64,000 nucleotides of DNA from Meghimatium bilineatum (lineage: Eukaryota > Mollusca > Gastropoda > Stylommatophora > Philomycidae): contig CM067318.1 in the NCBI GenBank assembly GCA_034231615.1, forward strand, positions 39,904,769 through 39,968,768. The letters are read 5' to 3'. Under the pieces are notes generated by a model. It searched no databases and was not told the origin of the DNA. It was given only the letters and a program-made list of their open reading frames with translations. This document shows positions 12,801 through 27,400 of the stretch, piece after piece; the stretch's first letter is position 1, and every line of letters begins with the position of its first letter. The translations under genes were made by a program, and so were the position numbers.

Positions 12801-15800
12801 AAGCTGTGGAGTTATATGCTATGTGTGATAATCTCGACAGTGTGCCTTTTTTTTTTTTAAGAGAGGTGGAGTATATATAAGAAAATCTAAGTACAATGAA
12901 GTCAATTCTCTTCACTTTTTGGAACCATTTTCAGAGTATAGATCAGCCTCAGACTGTTTAATATTGAAGTAAATTTCCTTTTGGTAAAAAAGGTATGAGC
13001 CCATGAACGGCTGGATCAGTAACCAAACAAGAAAATTTCCCTAACTGGAAATTGAATGAGAATGCATGTCATATTCCACATACTAAAGAAGACCCGACCC
13101 TGTATAGACACACTCAGTGACATTTAGTTAAATATAGTCTAAATACAAAATTTCAAGTTTCTTAATAAAATTCCATTTTCTTGCAGCTTGGTATTTCCAT
13201 CAAGGATCCAGTCAACTCTTACAATTCCCAAAATGTATATACAGTTGGTAAGTGCTGCCATTAATCTTCCAGTCACATTCTATATTTCTGTATCACCTAC
13301 TTTTGCGTTAAAGTCCCCCATCACTATAGTTACTTCATGATTTTTACACTGGTTTATTGCAATTTCTAGTTCTTCATAGAAATTTTTGATGTCCTCTGAA
13401 CTGCTTGATGTTAATAAACTTGTGGGTGCATACATAAACTTGTAAGATGTTAATATCCAATGGTTTTTCTGTTGGTTTCATTAATATTACCCAATCTGAT
13501 ATTGTCATGAACCCTTCACCATTTTTCCTGTTTCTGTGTCCAATAATACGCCCACACCTCTCGCGTGTTTTTGTCCACCTGAATATATGACTTTGAATTT
13601 ATCTGATTGTATCTCTCCTGCTCCAGTCCATCTCATTTCACTCATTTCTAAGATTTGTATGTGGTATTTGTGTGAATTTAGTGTCATAAAGGTTAATGTT
13701 TGTATTTAGTGTGGTAAGGGTAAATGTTTGAATTCCTTCACAGGAATTAATAGTTAATACACATTGTATATGGCTAGGCTTCCTTTTTAAAATTATTAGT
13801 GCTGGTGTGAAAAACGCCATTTATAATCATGCAATGCAACGCCATTGGCACATTCACCATGTATTGGCCATCCCTGTTTCATGGGGGGAAAAAGCACAAT
13901 CAATTTTCCTTTCCAATGCAATGAGATGGGGTTGTGTTTTTTCTTGATAACTGTCCCTATTGGAACGCAATGTGGAAGAAGTTTTTTTGTTTTTTTTTTG
14001 TTTTTTGCTATTTCTCATTGACATTAGTTTTGCTATTTGTTAGTTATATTAGTTACCAGTAACAATAATACATTATCATAGGTGTTATCTCTTCTTAATT
14101 TTGTTACTGCTGCACTCTCCACCTTATCATATATTCTCTGACAGTTTGTTACTGTAGCATTCTCCACCTTGTCAGATATCCTCTGACAGTTTGTTACTTC
14201 AGCACCCTCCACTTGTCATATATCCTCTGACAGTTTGTTACTGCAGCACCCTCCACATTGTCAGATATCCTCTACCATCTAACTAAAATCCACCCCCCTC
14301 CTATCTGCGACCTTGTCGTCAACATTATTTTGGACATAAGCAGTCTTTTAAAACAAAATCCCTATTTTTGTGGAATGTATAATTATCCATATTTGTCTAT
14401 GGATGTCTGCTGGAGAGGAGATGGGCACCACTAGCTAAACCTTTTGCCCACTGAAATCCTACAATGGATAATCACACACAGAGAATTGCAGGTGTCCAGG
14501 AGCCATTGCTTTCAGTAGTGAAACGACGAAAACTAGCATGGTTCGGGCATGTATGCAGGCACGATTCCTTGTCAAAAACAATACTGCAGGGAACTGTCGA
14601 GGGTGGAAGAAGCAGAGGAGGACAAATAAAGACATGGACAGACAACATCAAGGAATGGACAGGGCTAGTTATTTCCACACTCATCCGCAGCGCCGAGGAT
14701 AGAATTCGCTGGAGGACTCTGTGTGCTGAAGCATCCAATGTGGTACCCCCTACGACCCTGAAGGGTTATGGGTTTATTGATTGATTGATTGATTGATGGA
14801 AGTCTAGTTGTTTGTGCAGATTTACCCCTTATTTGTTGCTCAGTGTAAATGTCATTTACATTGATCCTCCCAAAAATTCCTTGTTCTATATAATGACAAC
14901 TTCACGATCGCAGAGATTAATTAAAAGTACAGATAATGTGTTAAAAGTCCAGGGTTGACCAAAAGAAACACTCGGAAGAACAATACTTAGCAAAAGCAAA
15001 ATATATAATATCCATACTTTTCAAGTACTGCATAGAATATCATTGAACAGACATAATTGGAGAGATATGAACTCTGTCCTATGCTCTAACTTCAGAGCTA
15101 AAGTAAATGAAAATGAATGTGTTCAAAGCAAAGTTGCCACTAACAGAAATGTTCAAAAACTAAATAAAACCGCACAAATCACTGTTGCCACTAAAAATAA
15201 ATAAAAAGTTTAAAAAATCAGTGTCACCACTAAATTAAGTAAAAAACCCGAAAACATACAGAACTGCAGAAATTCATGTAAAAACCTGTAAATGCCAATA
15301 TTTTCCCATACAGCTGTACATCTTGGGAAAAACTTTACAAAATACGATAATTTATGGGAATTCAGCACCTATATACTGGAGTGTAATGTGGCATTTATAA
15401 CCATGCAATGCCTAGATTAATTGGCGCATTCACCATTGGTTGGCCATCCTTTTGCTATGGGATGTGGAGGTCCACTCTACATCACAACCCCCTCCTCAAA
15501 TTTCATCATGACATGCATAGCAAGTAACATTGTCACTGTTATTTTCTCTCCTTTCATTTCCTGGCAACACAGGTACATATTTATTCAATATTGCTGCTTG
15601 AACTTTTTCCACTTTCGTACGTGATCTCCAGCATGTTAAATCTTGTTCTTTCAATCTAAGAAGATTTATTCTTGAAATATGATCTTTCTAATTGTTTACC
15701 TTCATCATTCCATCTGTCCAACTTTATCTTTCCAACAATTGAGTTTGATCTTGCCCAAGTGTTGCTGTGTCCAAATGGGGAGAAAGGAATAACAATAAAT

Positions 15801-18369
15801 TGACTTGAAATGCATGTCATTAGAGGCAACTAAGGAGGTTTTGAGGGGTTGAGTTGGCTATCTCATTCTATTGATGAAGGTGACCCAGAAGTCATGCTTC
15901 TATCAGATATGTCAGGATGAAAGGTGTGGATATCACAGGCAAGCTGTAAACCATGATATAATGCATTGTGTTATTCAGACTATATCCTGCTACTATACAG
16001 GAGTGTTAGAACAAACATTGAAAAATATGAGATAATTAGCTCTTTTTGTTGAAACTGCATATTTCTAGCTTTCATATTTATATACACTAAATATTCAACC
16101 AATAACACTCACACATTTCTCATTGATATGTTTTCTATATATCTTACCTGTAGAATAATGATGTTTGGACTAAATTTGAAGATTGGCATTTGCTGGGTCT
16201 ATACTCGAAACGCCTTCAGATTTTTGTTGGAACAACAGTCATGTGCCTACACATTACAGACTTGACCTTTACGCTACTGCAGTTGAGCAATGAGATCTTT
16301 GTGTTAAATCCTGACAGGGATCTGATTTTCTTTTGTTACAACCTGGCCTTTTTGTCATGTCATGCAGTACTGTTTATTTTCAGGGTAAGCTAGGAGTGTG
16401 TTTTGATCCTTAGAAAATGTGAGAAATAAAGCTCTTGTATCCTTATGTAGAAATGAAGGCAATTATGACAAAGGGTTGTCAAGTTAAGTGACATATTCTT
16501 TCCAGAATGTTATTTTCATCATGAACACTGCACACTTCTTTGTCTCTGTAATATTATTATTATTTGTTATTATTAATATGTTCATATTTTGATATTTCTA
16601 GTCCATTGTTTTCTTGGTTTTCCCTTTCTTTTTCCTTCCTGATTCTCTGCTCTCAAGAATCAGCATTTCCATGCCATCATGTCTCTCGAAGTGTCCAAAA
16701 TCCTGTAGCTGTCTTCTTATAATTGTAGTTAGAAGTCAACCTTCATTTAATTTTAGTATTTTCAAAACTTCTATGTTCTGCTTTTTCTCTGTCCATGATA
16801 TTCGTAGAATCTTCTTGTAGTACTTCATTTCAAATGAGTTTATCCTTTTTGAAAGTCTTGTTTAAAGTCCAGGGCTTGCAGCCATATGTTGCCACTGGGA
16901 AACCCATAATCCATCAAGGCCGTGAGGGTGCCACACTAGAGACATCAGAGCAAGAAGCCCTTCAAACATCTCTATCCTCAGCCATTTGGAGGAGTGTAGA
17001 AAAATCACGTCCAGACCATTCCTTGAGGTTATCTTCTTTGGCCTTGCCGCACACATACAACATACACACATTCCACATTCCAATAACAAAGTTGACTCTA
17101 GAACATTTGCAAATATTATTCTTTTGTATTTATACTTCAATGTAGCATTTCCATGGGCAGAAGTTTACTCGGTGGTGCCCAAATCCTCTCCAAACTTGGC
17201 TTATTGGCAGCAGAAAAAAAACATAGACGGAGAAGGGATGGTCTTCACTGAATACAACTTTGACCACTGAAATGCTATCATTTGTGTGTCAGTGTAATAT
17301 TGATCTTGTATTTTGTGCTGATGTCATGTGGCACCCATGTGATACTGATGGGGTTATGGGCTTTATTTTTATTATATTTTTATAGCATCAATATGTAATG
17401 TTAATTAAATAAATTTGTCTTAGAAAACTCGAAAATATTGGCTGGGAAGAATTAAAGTCAAACAAACAAATAAAAGAAGACAAAAATATGTTTCTACAGA
17501 AATAATATGAAAATGGTAGACCCAAATATGTATATAGAATTGATGAAAACAGATTGCCACTATAGCATTAAAATGAGCACTATATAGCAAAATAAAGAGT
17601 TGAAAACCAAGATAAATGCTTTGCAGAGCTACCACCAAAGAAGGTATGATTGTCTTCAACAGCAGGCATGAATTACACACAGCAATATCTGATAGCTCAG
17701 ACTGAAGAGCACTGGCTTTTTCCATGTGCATCACATTCAGCAATTAAGGTACATAGATAGATTATAGCATCAATTTGTTTCTTTTATTCTTCAGGTCATT
17801 CACCATAGGAAAATTTCTCTATGGGAGATTCTCATTGCCATGCTAATTATCCTTGGAACTATTGATATATTTGTTATGGCAGTGTTGAGCAACTCCACAT
17901 CATTGTCCAGTTTCTTGCGTCTTATCCTTATAGTTACTCGGTTCTTTCGTGTTCTGAGAATAGCAGAAGTGTTACCAGTGAGTATGAGAATGTGTCTATA
18001 ATTTTACCTTTTTTTTGTAAAGACATAAGTTGTTTGCTAATATATACTGTGGTTGTTATAATAATAATAATTATTATTATTATTATTAATATTCACAATG
18101 TCTGAAATGAGATGTTTGAGGAAAGTTATAAAGGTTACCAGAAGAGATTGACTGAGAAATGAGATGTTTGAGTAAAGCTATAAATGTCACCAGAAGAGAT
18201 CAAAGGAGAAATGAAGATATCAGGAAAAAAATAAAGATCATCTCGCCATGTACATCGGAAGACAGCAAACCATAAGAATAGTTTGGTTTGGCCACATCAT
18301 AAGAATAGAACCAATGCCATCAGCCCTTTGTGCATACAACAACAGAAGATTGGGTTACATTGAGGATTG

Positions 18370-18446
<77 letters not shown>

Positions 18447-21400
18447 CATATATACATACACAAGTATATAAGAAACACCTATACAAGTATATATCCTGAA
18501 AATATATATACATTGAAAATTACTTCTTAGAAAGACAAATAATGGAGGGCAGAGTACCTGGGTGGAGGAGAAAAGACAGACTAAGAAGACGATGGACTGA
18601 CAACATTAAAGATAACATGAATACATCGTTAGAAAATGCAATGAAATTGCTGAAGACAGAGAGGGGTTCTGAGAGTTCATTGGGAAGACAACGTTCTGGA
18701 AATAATACGTCACATGACACTTCACATACAAATTCGTTCACATGAAGATATTCACATGCATTTCTCTAACAGAAGCATATGTACATATACAAATGTGTGA
18801 CCCATAGTAATTGTATGGATACATAGATCCATATAACATAATATGCATATACAATTACATATACATGTGTGGGCACTCATCTGTAAATCAATTACAATAA
18901 CAAATTCAGGAAACGAAACAATAACAAGAATTGAGATATGTAAATGACAACACAATTACACAATGACATATAATAATACACTATTGACAGATTAGAATAC
19001 AAATAATCACATTATAACACACATAAACACTAAAGACATAATACAAATATTCATACATCTAGCAAACACAAAGATAAATACTAATGAGTGTGCACAAAAA
19101 CAAACAGTTGCAAGGATAAGTAAAATATGGGAGTAGAGGTTGTTAAAAAGAAGTGGGTAAATCCAACAAAACTTTGATTAATTTTCATGATTTGTGGTTG
19201 TAAGACTCCATATGACAGATGAGCTGATATTCCAAAGACTGACATTGCTGGTCACCAGAATACAGAATAGCAACGTAACAAACCAGTTACAGAAACATCC
19301 ATGCTCCCATGATATGAAGGGCTGTTGAAATGAATGGCCATCGGGGAATCACAATGATTTTGTGATATCTCTTAAATGTTCAGCAAATCTATAAGCCAAA
19401 CATCTACCGTTTCACCAATATATTTCATATTAATTTGGAATGTGAAACTAAACTTTGGTATCGTTTCAGTTCATTCAAAAGGTTATTTTGGAAATGTGTG
19501 AGCTAAATGTCAACATGTTACTGGCCGAGGGATTTGATATAGCTCGCAGTTATATTAGAGGACGTTTAGAGGTTCTCAGACTGCTCAACCATGTTGAACG
19601 AGACATTCCTTCGCATATTCTGAAGAAATTTAGGGATGTTTGCACTGAACATAAGTTGGAGACTACAAGAATGTTGGGTTAGTTTGTTATTGGTCCAGAG
19701 TCTTTATCAACTTGTTCTGTACAGTGTAATTTAATCAGATAATTTTTGTATTTGCTTCAGAAATGTCACATGTAGGATAGTTAATCCTTTAACTATTTTT
19801 CTCAGTAACTAATCACAGCTGTGCTAAATTCTTTTGCCCAATGACTTTCATCCTGTGTTGATTTCTTTTCTTGTCCAACAAAAATAAGAGCTTCCATGGT
19901 ACTAGCCTTTTAGCAGCAATAATAATATAACCCATGACCCTTTAGGGCCATTGGGGTGTCACATTGAGACATTTTCTGTAGAAAGATTTCTATCCTCTAC
20001 CATCCTGATGAGTTTGGAAACTTCACACCCTGTCGAGCTCTTGATATTATCGAGCCGTCTTCTTTTGGCCACTGTCACTAGCCTTTTATTGACACCAGAA
20101 ATATACACATCATACATGGGATATTTCATGTCCACTTGCTTACATCCACACTTGCTTACATTCACACTTCTTGTATTATCCCTTTTCATTGAACTTACAC
20201 AGTGACATCAATTTTGAGTTATACCTGATCATGGCACCCATTTTCTGAAAAACGATGACACAATGCACATTCGTTCTCTGAACTATATCTTGCTGGAAAT
20301 CTAGTAGAACCACTGTCTTGGCTACAAGAGAGATCCAGTGGGAGTTTGAGAACGAACATGAAAAACAAAATCAGGTTCTGCAATGTCTGGTGTCACTCAC
20401 GTTATTGGACTGGGACTACTTTCTGTTTGGGTTGTCCTACCCCCACATATTTGCTATTCTTTGATCATTGAGACTGCTGTAAAACTGTATAGCAAGAATA
20501 CTTGCGTAGAACACAAGTTTGGTAAGGTTTCCAATTAATGCACAGACTATCAGACTAGAGAGTACTGATACGAAAACATACAAATAACAGTATACAATAC
20601 ATTTTCAATGTTTTAATTTTAAGGGTCCTTTTCAAGAAAATACATGGCAGACAGTAAAAATAATGGTACTATCACAAAATCATTAAAAGGCAGACATTGA
20701 ACAGAAGAGATGTCCAAGGTAATATTGAGGTACATATACACAAAAATTGTCATAGAGACACACGTTACAAAAAATATAAGGGGAATGAGAACGGAATAAA
20801 ATAACTATACCTGAAAACAACATGACTGGCAATACAACAAAGGCAGTACCTGCCAAAATCTAAATAAATGAATGATCGGAATTAAGATCAAGTGGCTTAA
20901 GGGTACCAAACTAAAATATAGCAATTTTCAAAGACGCAACTAGCTCTATCGTTTGTAGTGCAAAATCTTAGCACTGTGAACTGAATATCGTGGGCACCAT
21001 GATGATCAAAACTACTGAAATGTATGGTGATAAGAGTAGCTGTTCTGTGGTTAATGGCTTGAAGATGCCAGCAGAAACGGTCACTCAGTCTTAAGCCAGT
21101 TTCACCTATGTACTTCTTGTCATAGTGTTTACACGATAACGTAAAGACGTTACGGAACTCCAATGTTAGGGCCTCATCGATAGTGAAAGTGACCTTCTGA
21201 AATAAAATGGAGCAGATCTGCACTACATAGGGACATGTGTAGTAACAATGACATTTTGCAATGAACCATATCAAAATGGTATGAAATGTAAGCCCTGAGA
21301 TGACATAAAGATATTTACTTTTATTTGTATGTTTTCGTAACAATACCCTCTAGTCCGATAGTCTGTGTATTTTTAGTAAAGCTGATCAAACTTGTGTTCT

Positions 21401-24400
21401 ATGTAAGCTAAGTACCACTATTCTATGCTTGCATTTTGAGACTAATACACTTAAGAGAAAATGAGGAAGACCAAGAGAGACCTTACATAGAACTATTACA
21501 AGAGAGTGCTTCACCATCGGTATCAGAAATAAAGACCTAAGACAAATTGCAATAAAACGTTAGACATGGAAATCTATGACATCTGCGCTATGTGCCGTCT
21601 TTGGCCCTAAAGGAATAACTAACTAATTAATACACTGCCAAATTATAGATTTACAAACAAAATATGTGTAACATGATGAACAAAGTAATCTGATGTGACC
21701 AATGAAAATATGTTTTGATGAATAAAGTAATCTGATGTCTATCTATCTATTTGCTAAACCCTTTGTTGCCTTTCAGCGTCAGGGGTAGAAGAGTTTTCTG
21801 GAGATGACCCTCGTGTGTGCTAAGTATATTGTGGAGTTATTCGCCTCTTTTATTTCGGTGGTCCATCGTTTTCGTGGTCGGTCTCTAAGTCTTCCTTCAC
21901 TGTATCTGTGTAGCATAGCTTGTTGTGGTATGCTGTCTGATGGTAGTCTGTTGATGTGTGCAAACAATTTTATATGTAGTCTCTTAATATATTCCAAGAT
22001 TGGAGCGGTACCTGTTCTTTGTCTAATGTCGTAATTTCTCACTTTGTCTCTTAGCGATATTCCTAGGATTCTGCGCAAGCATGCCATTTCAGCTGTCAAG
22101 TTTACGTTTATCTTGTGCTGTCATTGTCCATGTTTAGCATTGGTAACACAGCATTGATATAATAATTGTTTTGAATAGTGTTATTTTGGCATTTAAATCT
22201 ACATTTTTGTTTCTGAAGCTTTACTACATCTATTGTGTATTTCTATGCTACTCCTGCCGTCTGTTGTTATATTGTTTCCTAGGTATGTGAATTCTGTCTC
22301 TTGTTCAAGTCTGTTGTTTCTAATATATGTGGTGTTTTTTTTCTTTTCTTCCTATCTTCATTACTTCGGTCTTCTCAATATTCATTGTCATTTTAAAGGT
22401 TTGTCATGTTTGATGTAATCTGTCTATTTGTCTGTGTAGTTACTCTTCTGATGATTCTACTAGTACTTGGTCATCTGCAACTAGTAATTCATTTAAGCTA
22501 TCCCTCAAATTGTGTTCTTCCATTGTCTTTGCTACTTTGCAAATGTGATCTATGTATGTTATAGAGGGGGGGGGTAGTACACATCCCTGTCTCCAGAGTG
22601 AATTTGAAAATGATCTGATGTACCGGTGCTAGTTCTTATTGCTTATTGACTATTGGTGTATATGCTATGACATAGGCTTATCAGATGTTGGAAGACTGTA
22701 TGTCTATAGTGTTTTCCATATCTGATGTGACCAATGAAAATATGCTATGATGAGCAAAATAACCTGATGTGACCAATGAAAATATGTAATAATGAGCAAA
22801 ATAGCCTGATGTGACCAATGAAAATATGTTATAATGAGCAAAGTAATCTGATGTGACCAATGAAAATATGTTATAATGAGCAAAATAGCATGATGGACCA
22901 ATGAAAGTATGTTATTATGAACAAAGTAACCTGATGTGACCAATGAAAGTATGTTATGATGAACAAAGTAACCTGATGTGACCAATGAAAGTATGTTATG
23001 ATGAACAAAGTAACCTGATGTGACCAATGAAAGTATGTTATAATGAACAAAGTAACCTGATGTGACCAATGAAAGTATGTTATAATGAACAAAGTAACCT
23101 GATGTGACCAATGAAAGTATGTTATAATGAACAAAGTAACCTGATGTGACCAATGAAAGTATGTTATAATGAACAAAGTAACCTGATGTGACCAATGAAA
23201 GTATGTTATAATGAACAAAGTAACCTGATGGAACCAATGAAAGTATGTTATAATGAACAAAGTAACCTGATGGAACCAATGAAAGTATGTTATGATGAAC
23301 AAAGTAACCTGATGTGACCAATGAAAGTATGTTATAATGAACAAAGTAACCTGATGTGACCAATGAAAGTATGTTATAATGAACAAAGTAACCTGATGTG
23401 ACCAATGAAAGTATGTTATGATGAACAAAGTAACCTGATTTGACCAATGAACATTTGTTTGTTGTTCACTTGATCATGTCCAATCACAGTAAATCAATTA
23501 TTTTTGTAATGGATGGTGCCTTTAATATACAATTTATACATGATTTTTTTCCTCTATAAAAAAAAAGCTTATCTTCAAATGACACATCCTATAATTTCTG
23601 TAAGTGCAAAAACCCGACAGGCTATGCGTATCGTCCTGATGAAACAGCTAGATGTCTTGAGGAATCTGGAGAAGATCCGAATGATGAGACATAAGGATGG
23701 CTCGATTGTGGAAAAGGTAGTCTAGCTTTTTCACGTGATCTACGTTTGTCCTTATTTTGCATAGCATTGCATACCATATTTGAAGTCTTGAGGTTGACAC
23801 ATGATGATGATGAAATAATCCTTTAAGTTGTGAGTAGGTAGCTCTTTACATCCCATAGCCTGTATGACAAAGCATGGATTCATTCTGGTGTGATACCTGG
23901 ACTAATGTAAGGTCTCACAGGCTTGGTTTTGTAAGGGAGGGTTTATGGGAGCATGTTTAGTCCCTGAAGGAAGACATTCTGGTGCATTAGGATTACTAAG
24001 TCCTACAAGAAGCACAGCACAAAAATCTGGACCACCTATCTCATCATTCTTCTGTCAGACTTGTTGACCAATCAGCTGTGATGACACATCTAGCATTCCC
24101 TTTCACCTAGCAGTCTGCCACCAAGGTGCATTATCCACTAATCTGCATTTCTTCATCATCCATAGGGATTATTTTATAGAAAACACAAGTCTGAAATTGA
24201 GACAAGATCTTTTCTTCACAGATGACATGTTGTCAGGTTATCCCTAAACTTTCCTTAGTTGCCTCGTACGACATGCCTGGAAAGAAAATAGTGGTCCTAT
24301 TCTTTGCACTCTGTACTAAAAAAATATAGTTCCTGATTACCACATGGGGGTGTGATGATGGTTATAGAACCCTAGGGAAGTAGTACCAGTTTGTTTACTA

Positions 24401-27400
24401 TGTCAAGCAGTAGAGTTTTACTTTCAGCTTTAGGTTTATGTTTTTCTGGCCTTTTGTTTGTGATGGAAAAGCTTACAGATTCACTCGATGAGACTGTATG
24501 GTATAATGCCATGTGCTGATTACTCTTTTACTCTATATAGAACTTTGCTGTGATTTTCATGACATTTTGAGGCATTATAAAAGAGTTGATTTCCTCCCAC
24601 GACCGTGTGTTGTGTGGGCCCAAAGAGTAGCAACACTGTTTACCTTCCATGCATGTCATAAGAGGTGACTAAGGAGGTTTGTTTACCTTCCATGCATGTC
24701 ATAAGAGGTGACTAAGGAGGTTATGTGGTGGAGTTTGCTGTCTCATCTCATATAGAGTAAAAGTGGCTCACTTCTCTATGGTGAGTTGCAGAAGAGCATA
24801 CATTATCAAGGTGGCCAATATAGCGCTACATGGACTCTTTAAAGACTCACTGAAAGCCTTTAAGATAGACCAAGTTACATGAGAAAAACTTGAACAAAAT
24901 AGAGCTAGGGTACATGGCACTCTGCAGTCAAAAAAAGCACAGCACAGCACCTTGTGAAAGGAGGAGAAATAAAGCAGCTTAATAGTGAAGAGTAGCTAGA
25001 AAGTCATGAGTAAACCAAAAACCATCTACAATTTCCATCCATGCCTGAAATGTCCAAAGACATATGCAGCTAGAATAGGACTTTATTAGCCATCATGAAC
25101 TCATAGTTAATGACATAACTCTTAACTGAATTTCAAAGGGTAGCTAATGTAACAAATGGTCATCATCACTTGTGATGGACGAACAACAGGGTCAAAGTAA
25201 CCCAGTAGCCATGCTGAAATCTGATGTGTACTTTAAAAAAAACCAGATATCGCAGCAAAGCTGTAAACCATGATACAAATCAATCTGTTCTCTGGACTAC
25301 TTCCTACTGATCTGCAGGAGTTTGAGAATGAATGTGGAAAAGGAATAAGACATTAGTAGTTCTCAACTTTTTTGGAATCTTTGGCCCACTTTTTGGGACA
25401 ATATTTCATCCATATCCACTGGAACCTAAACACAATTTTCATGTATTTCAGCAAATATCCTTCACGTAGTCACTTTTCTGTACCTCTCCCTTTCCACCAA
25501 TCCAGATGGGTCAGTGCCCCCCTCCCCTCTCAGTTTAGTCGCTTTTCTGTACTTATCTCTTCCACCACTCCAGACGGGTCAGTGTCTCCCCTCTCCCTTT
25601 CAAATGTATTCTCCATGGCTTCCCTGGAAACTGTTGTTGGGTCCCATGAGTGCCATATATGATGCATGTTGAGATCTATTAGTCTAAATTCTATTTTCTA
25701 TATCTCTTGGACTTGCAGGTGGTCATGACAAAAATGACCAAGTGGCTCAGCAAATGGATAACTGTATTGGAACCGACATATGAAAGTATTATCAATAGTG
25801 TCCCTTGGATCAGAAGCAACAGGGCAGTATTTAGTCTTGTTATGGTAAAACATACTTTGGTTTCAGTGTACTGGATGTTGTCTGTGTACTAGATGTTGCC
25901 CATGTACTTGATGTTGTCTGTGCACTAGATGTCTGTTGTATACTAGATGTTGTCTCTGTACTAGATGTTATCCACGTACTAGATGTTGTCTTATTAGATG
26001 TTGTACCTGTACTTAATGTTGTCTGTTCTATACTATATATTGTCTGAGTACTGGATGTTGTTTGTGTACTATATGTTGTCCATGTATTATGTGTTATCCA
26101 TGTGCTAGATGTTGTCTCTGTACTATAGGTTGTCAGTGTACTAGGTGTTGCCCTGAACTAGATGTTGTAAGTGAACTGGATATCTGTTGTATACTAGATG
26201 GTGTCTCTGTATTAGGTGTTTACTGTGTACTAGATGTTATCAGTGTAGGCCCTACTAGATGTGTTGACAGTTTTCTAGATGCTTTCCCTGTACTAGATGT
26301 GTTGACCATATACTATTATTATTTTAAAAAATTAATAAAATGTGTGCTCAGGTCAGATGTGTTGACTCAAACAGAGAAGATCTTACAGCTAATCATGAAA
26401 TCACATGCTATTCTTCTGCTCATATTCTTCTAACCAGCAGTTCTATCTATGTATGTTCCTTCAGAGCAGAATACGATGTATAGGAAACCAGTGCTCTCCA
26501 GTTCAAGTGATGGAATACAAGTGTGTGTAATTTTTGCATGTTGCTGAGACTCATAGTCATACCCTCTTTGTTGGGTTCTGTGAGGAGTCTCTCTTGGTCT
26601 TCCTCTGTTTTTTTTGCCATCTGGTACCCATTTTAATATTTGTATTACCAGTCTGTTTTCATTCATTCCAAGTATATGTCCAATATTAGTCTATCATTTT
26701 CTTTTTATTATTGTAGAAACATATTGCTGTTTGGTGTCTTCTCTTACTTGCTTGTTTGACTTGAATTCTTCCCAACCAATATTTCTAGTTTTAAAACATT
26801 TTAATGCATATAGTGACAGTGTTTTCATGGATTCCAGTGCATGTCTGATATGTCCATTGTTTTCTTCTTCTTGTTGTAGAAACATACAATCAACAGTAGT
26901 TTGAGAAGAATTGCAGAAACATAATATCAACAGTAGTTTGAGAAGAAATGCAGAAAAATAGGAAAATTTTTACCAAACAGCACTTCTTTCATGAATATTT
27001 GAATAGTTTTCCATGTAACTCAGGGATCTCTCTGGAATTGTAGTTAAGACATTTGCTTTGTGCTTAAGAGGTTATGGGTTGAAATTCTGCTCAGGTTGTC
27101 TTGTTTGTAAAGTGGATTGTTTTTGGAAATCCCTGGGGATTATAGCTTGAAGCTACGGATTAAATGCTATGAGTGATACTCTCTGCAAACTGTTGGCCGA
27201 TTAACTATGTTGAGATGGACAGAGGGCATATGGGGTAACACAAGTACCATGAGGTAAGTTTTAAGCCATTGACTAACATCTCTTTTACAACATAATAAGA
27301 CGAGTAAGAAATCATGTTCACATGGTAACACTGAATATCACCTGTGTGTTTCTGGGGCCCAAAAGGGGAGCAAAGAATAGCAACACTTTACCTTCCATGC

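Noticed and set aside
12680-12880. tRNA gene
   Set aside because: A- and B-box-like sequences are decayed, cloverleaf pairing is lacking and a long SINE body follows; several copies exist.
22704-23447. 247-residue reverse open frame with 14-residue repeats
   Set aside because: It is the 42-bp minisatellite read in frame; a multiple of three without stops stays open by chance, and other frames are open too.
26062-26433. Cys-rich 123-residue open frame
   Set aside because: Derived from the degenerate ~20-bp repeat after exon 8; no conserved Cys spacing beyond the repeat.
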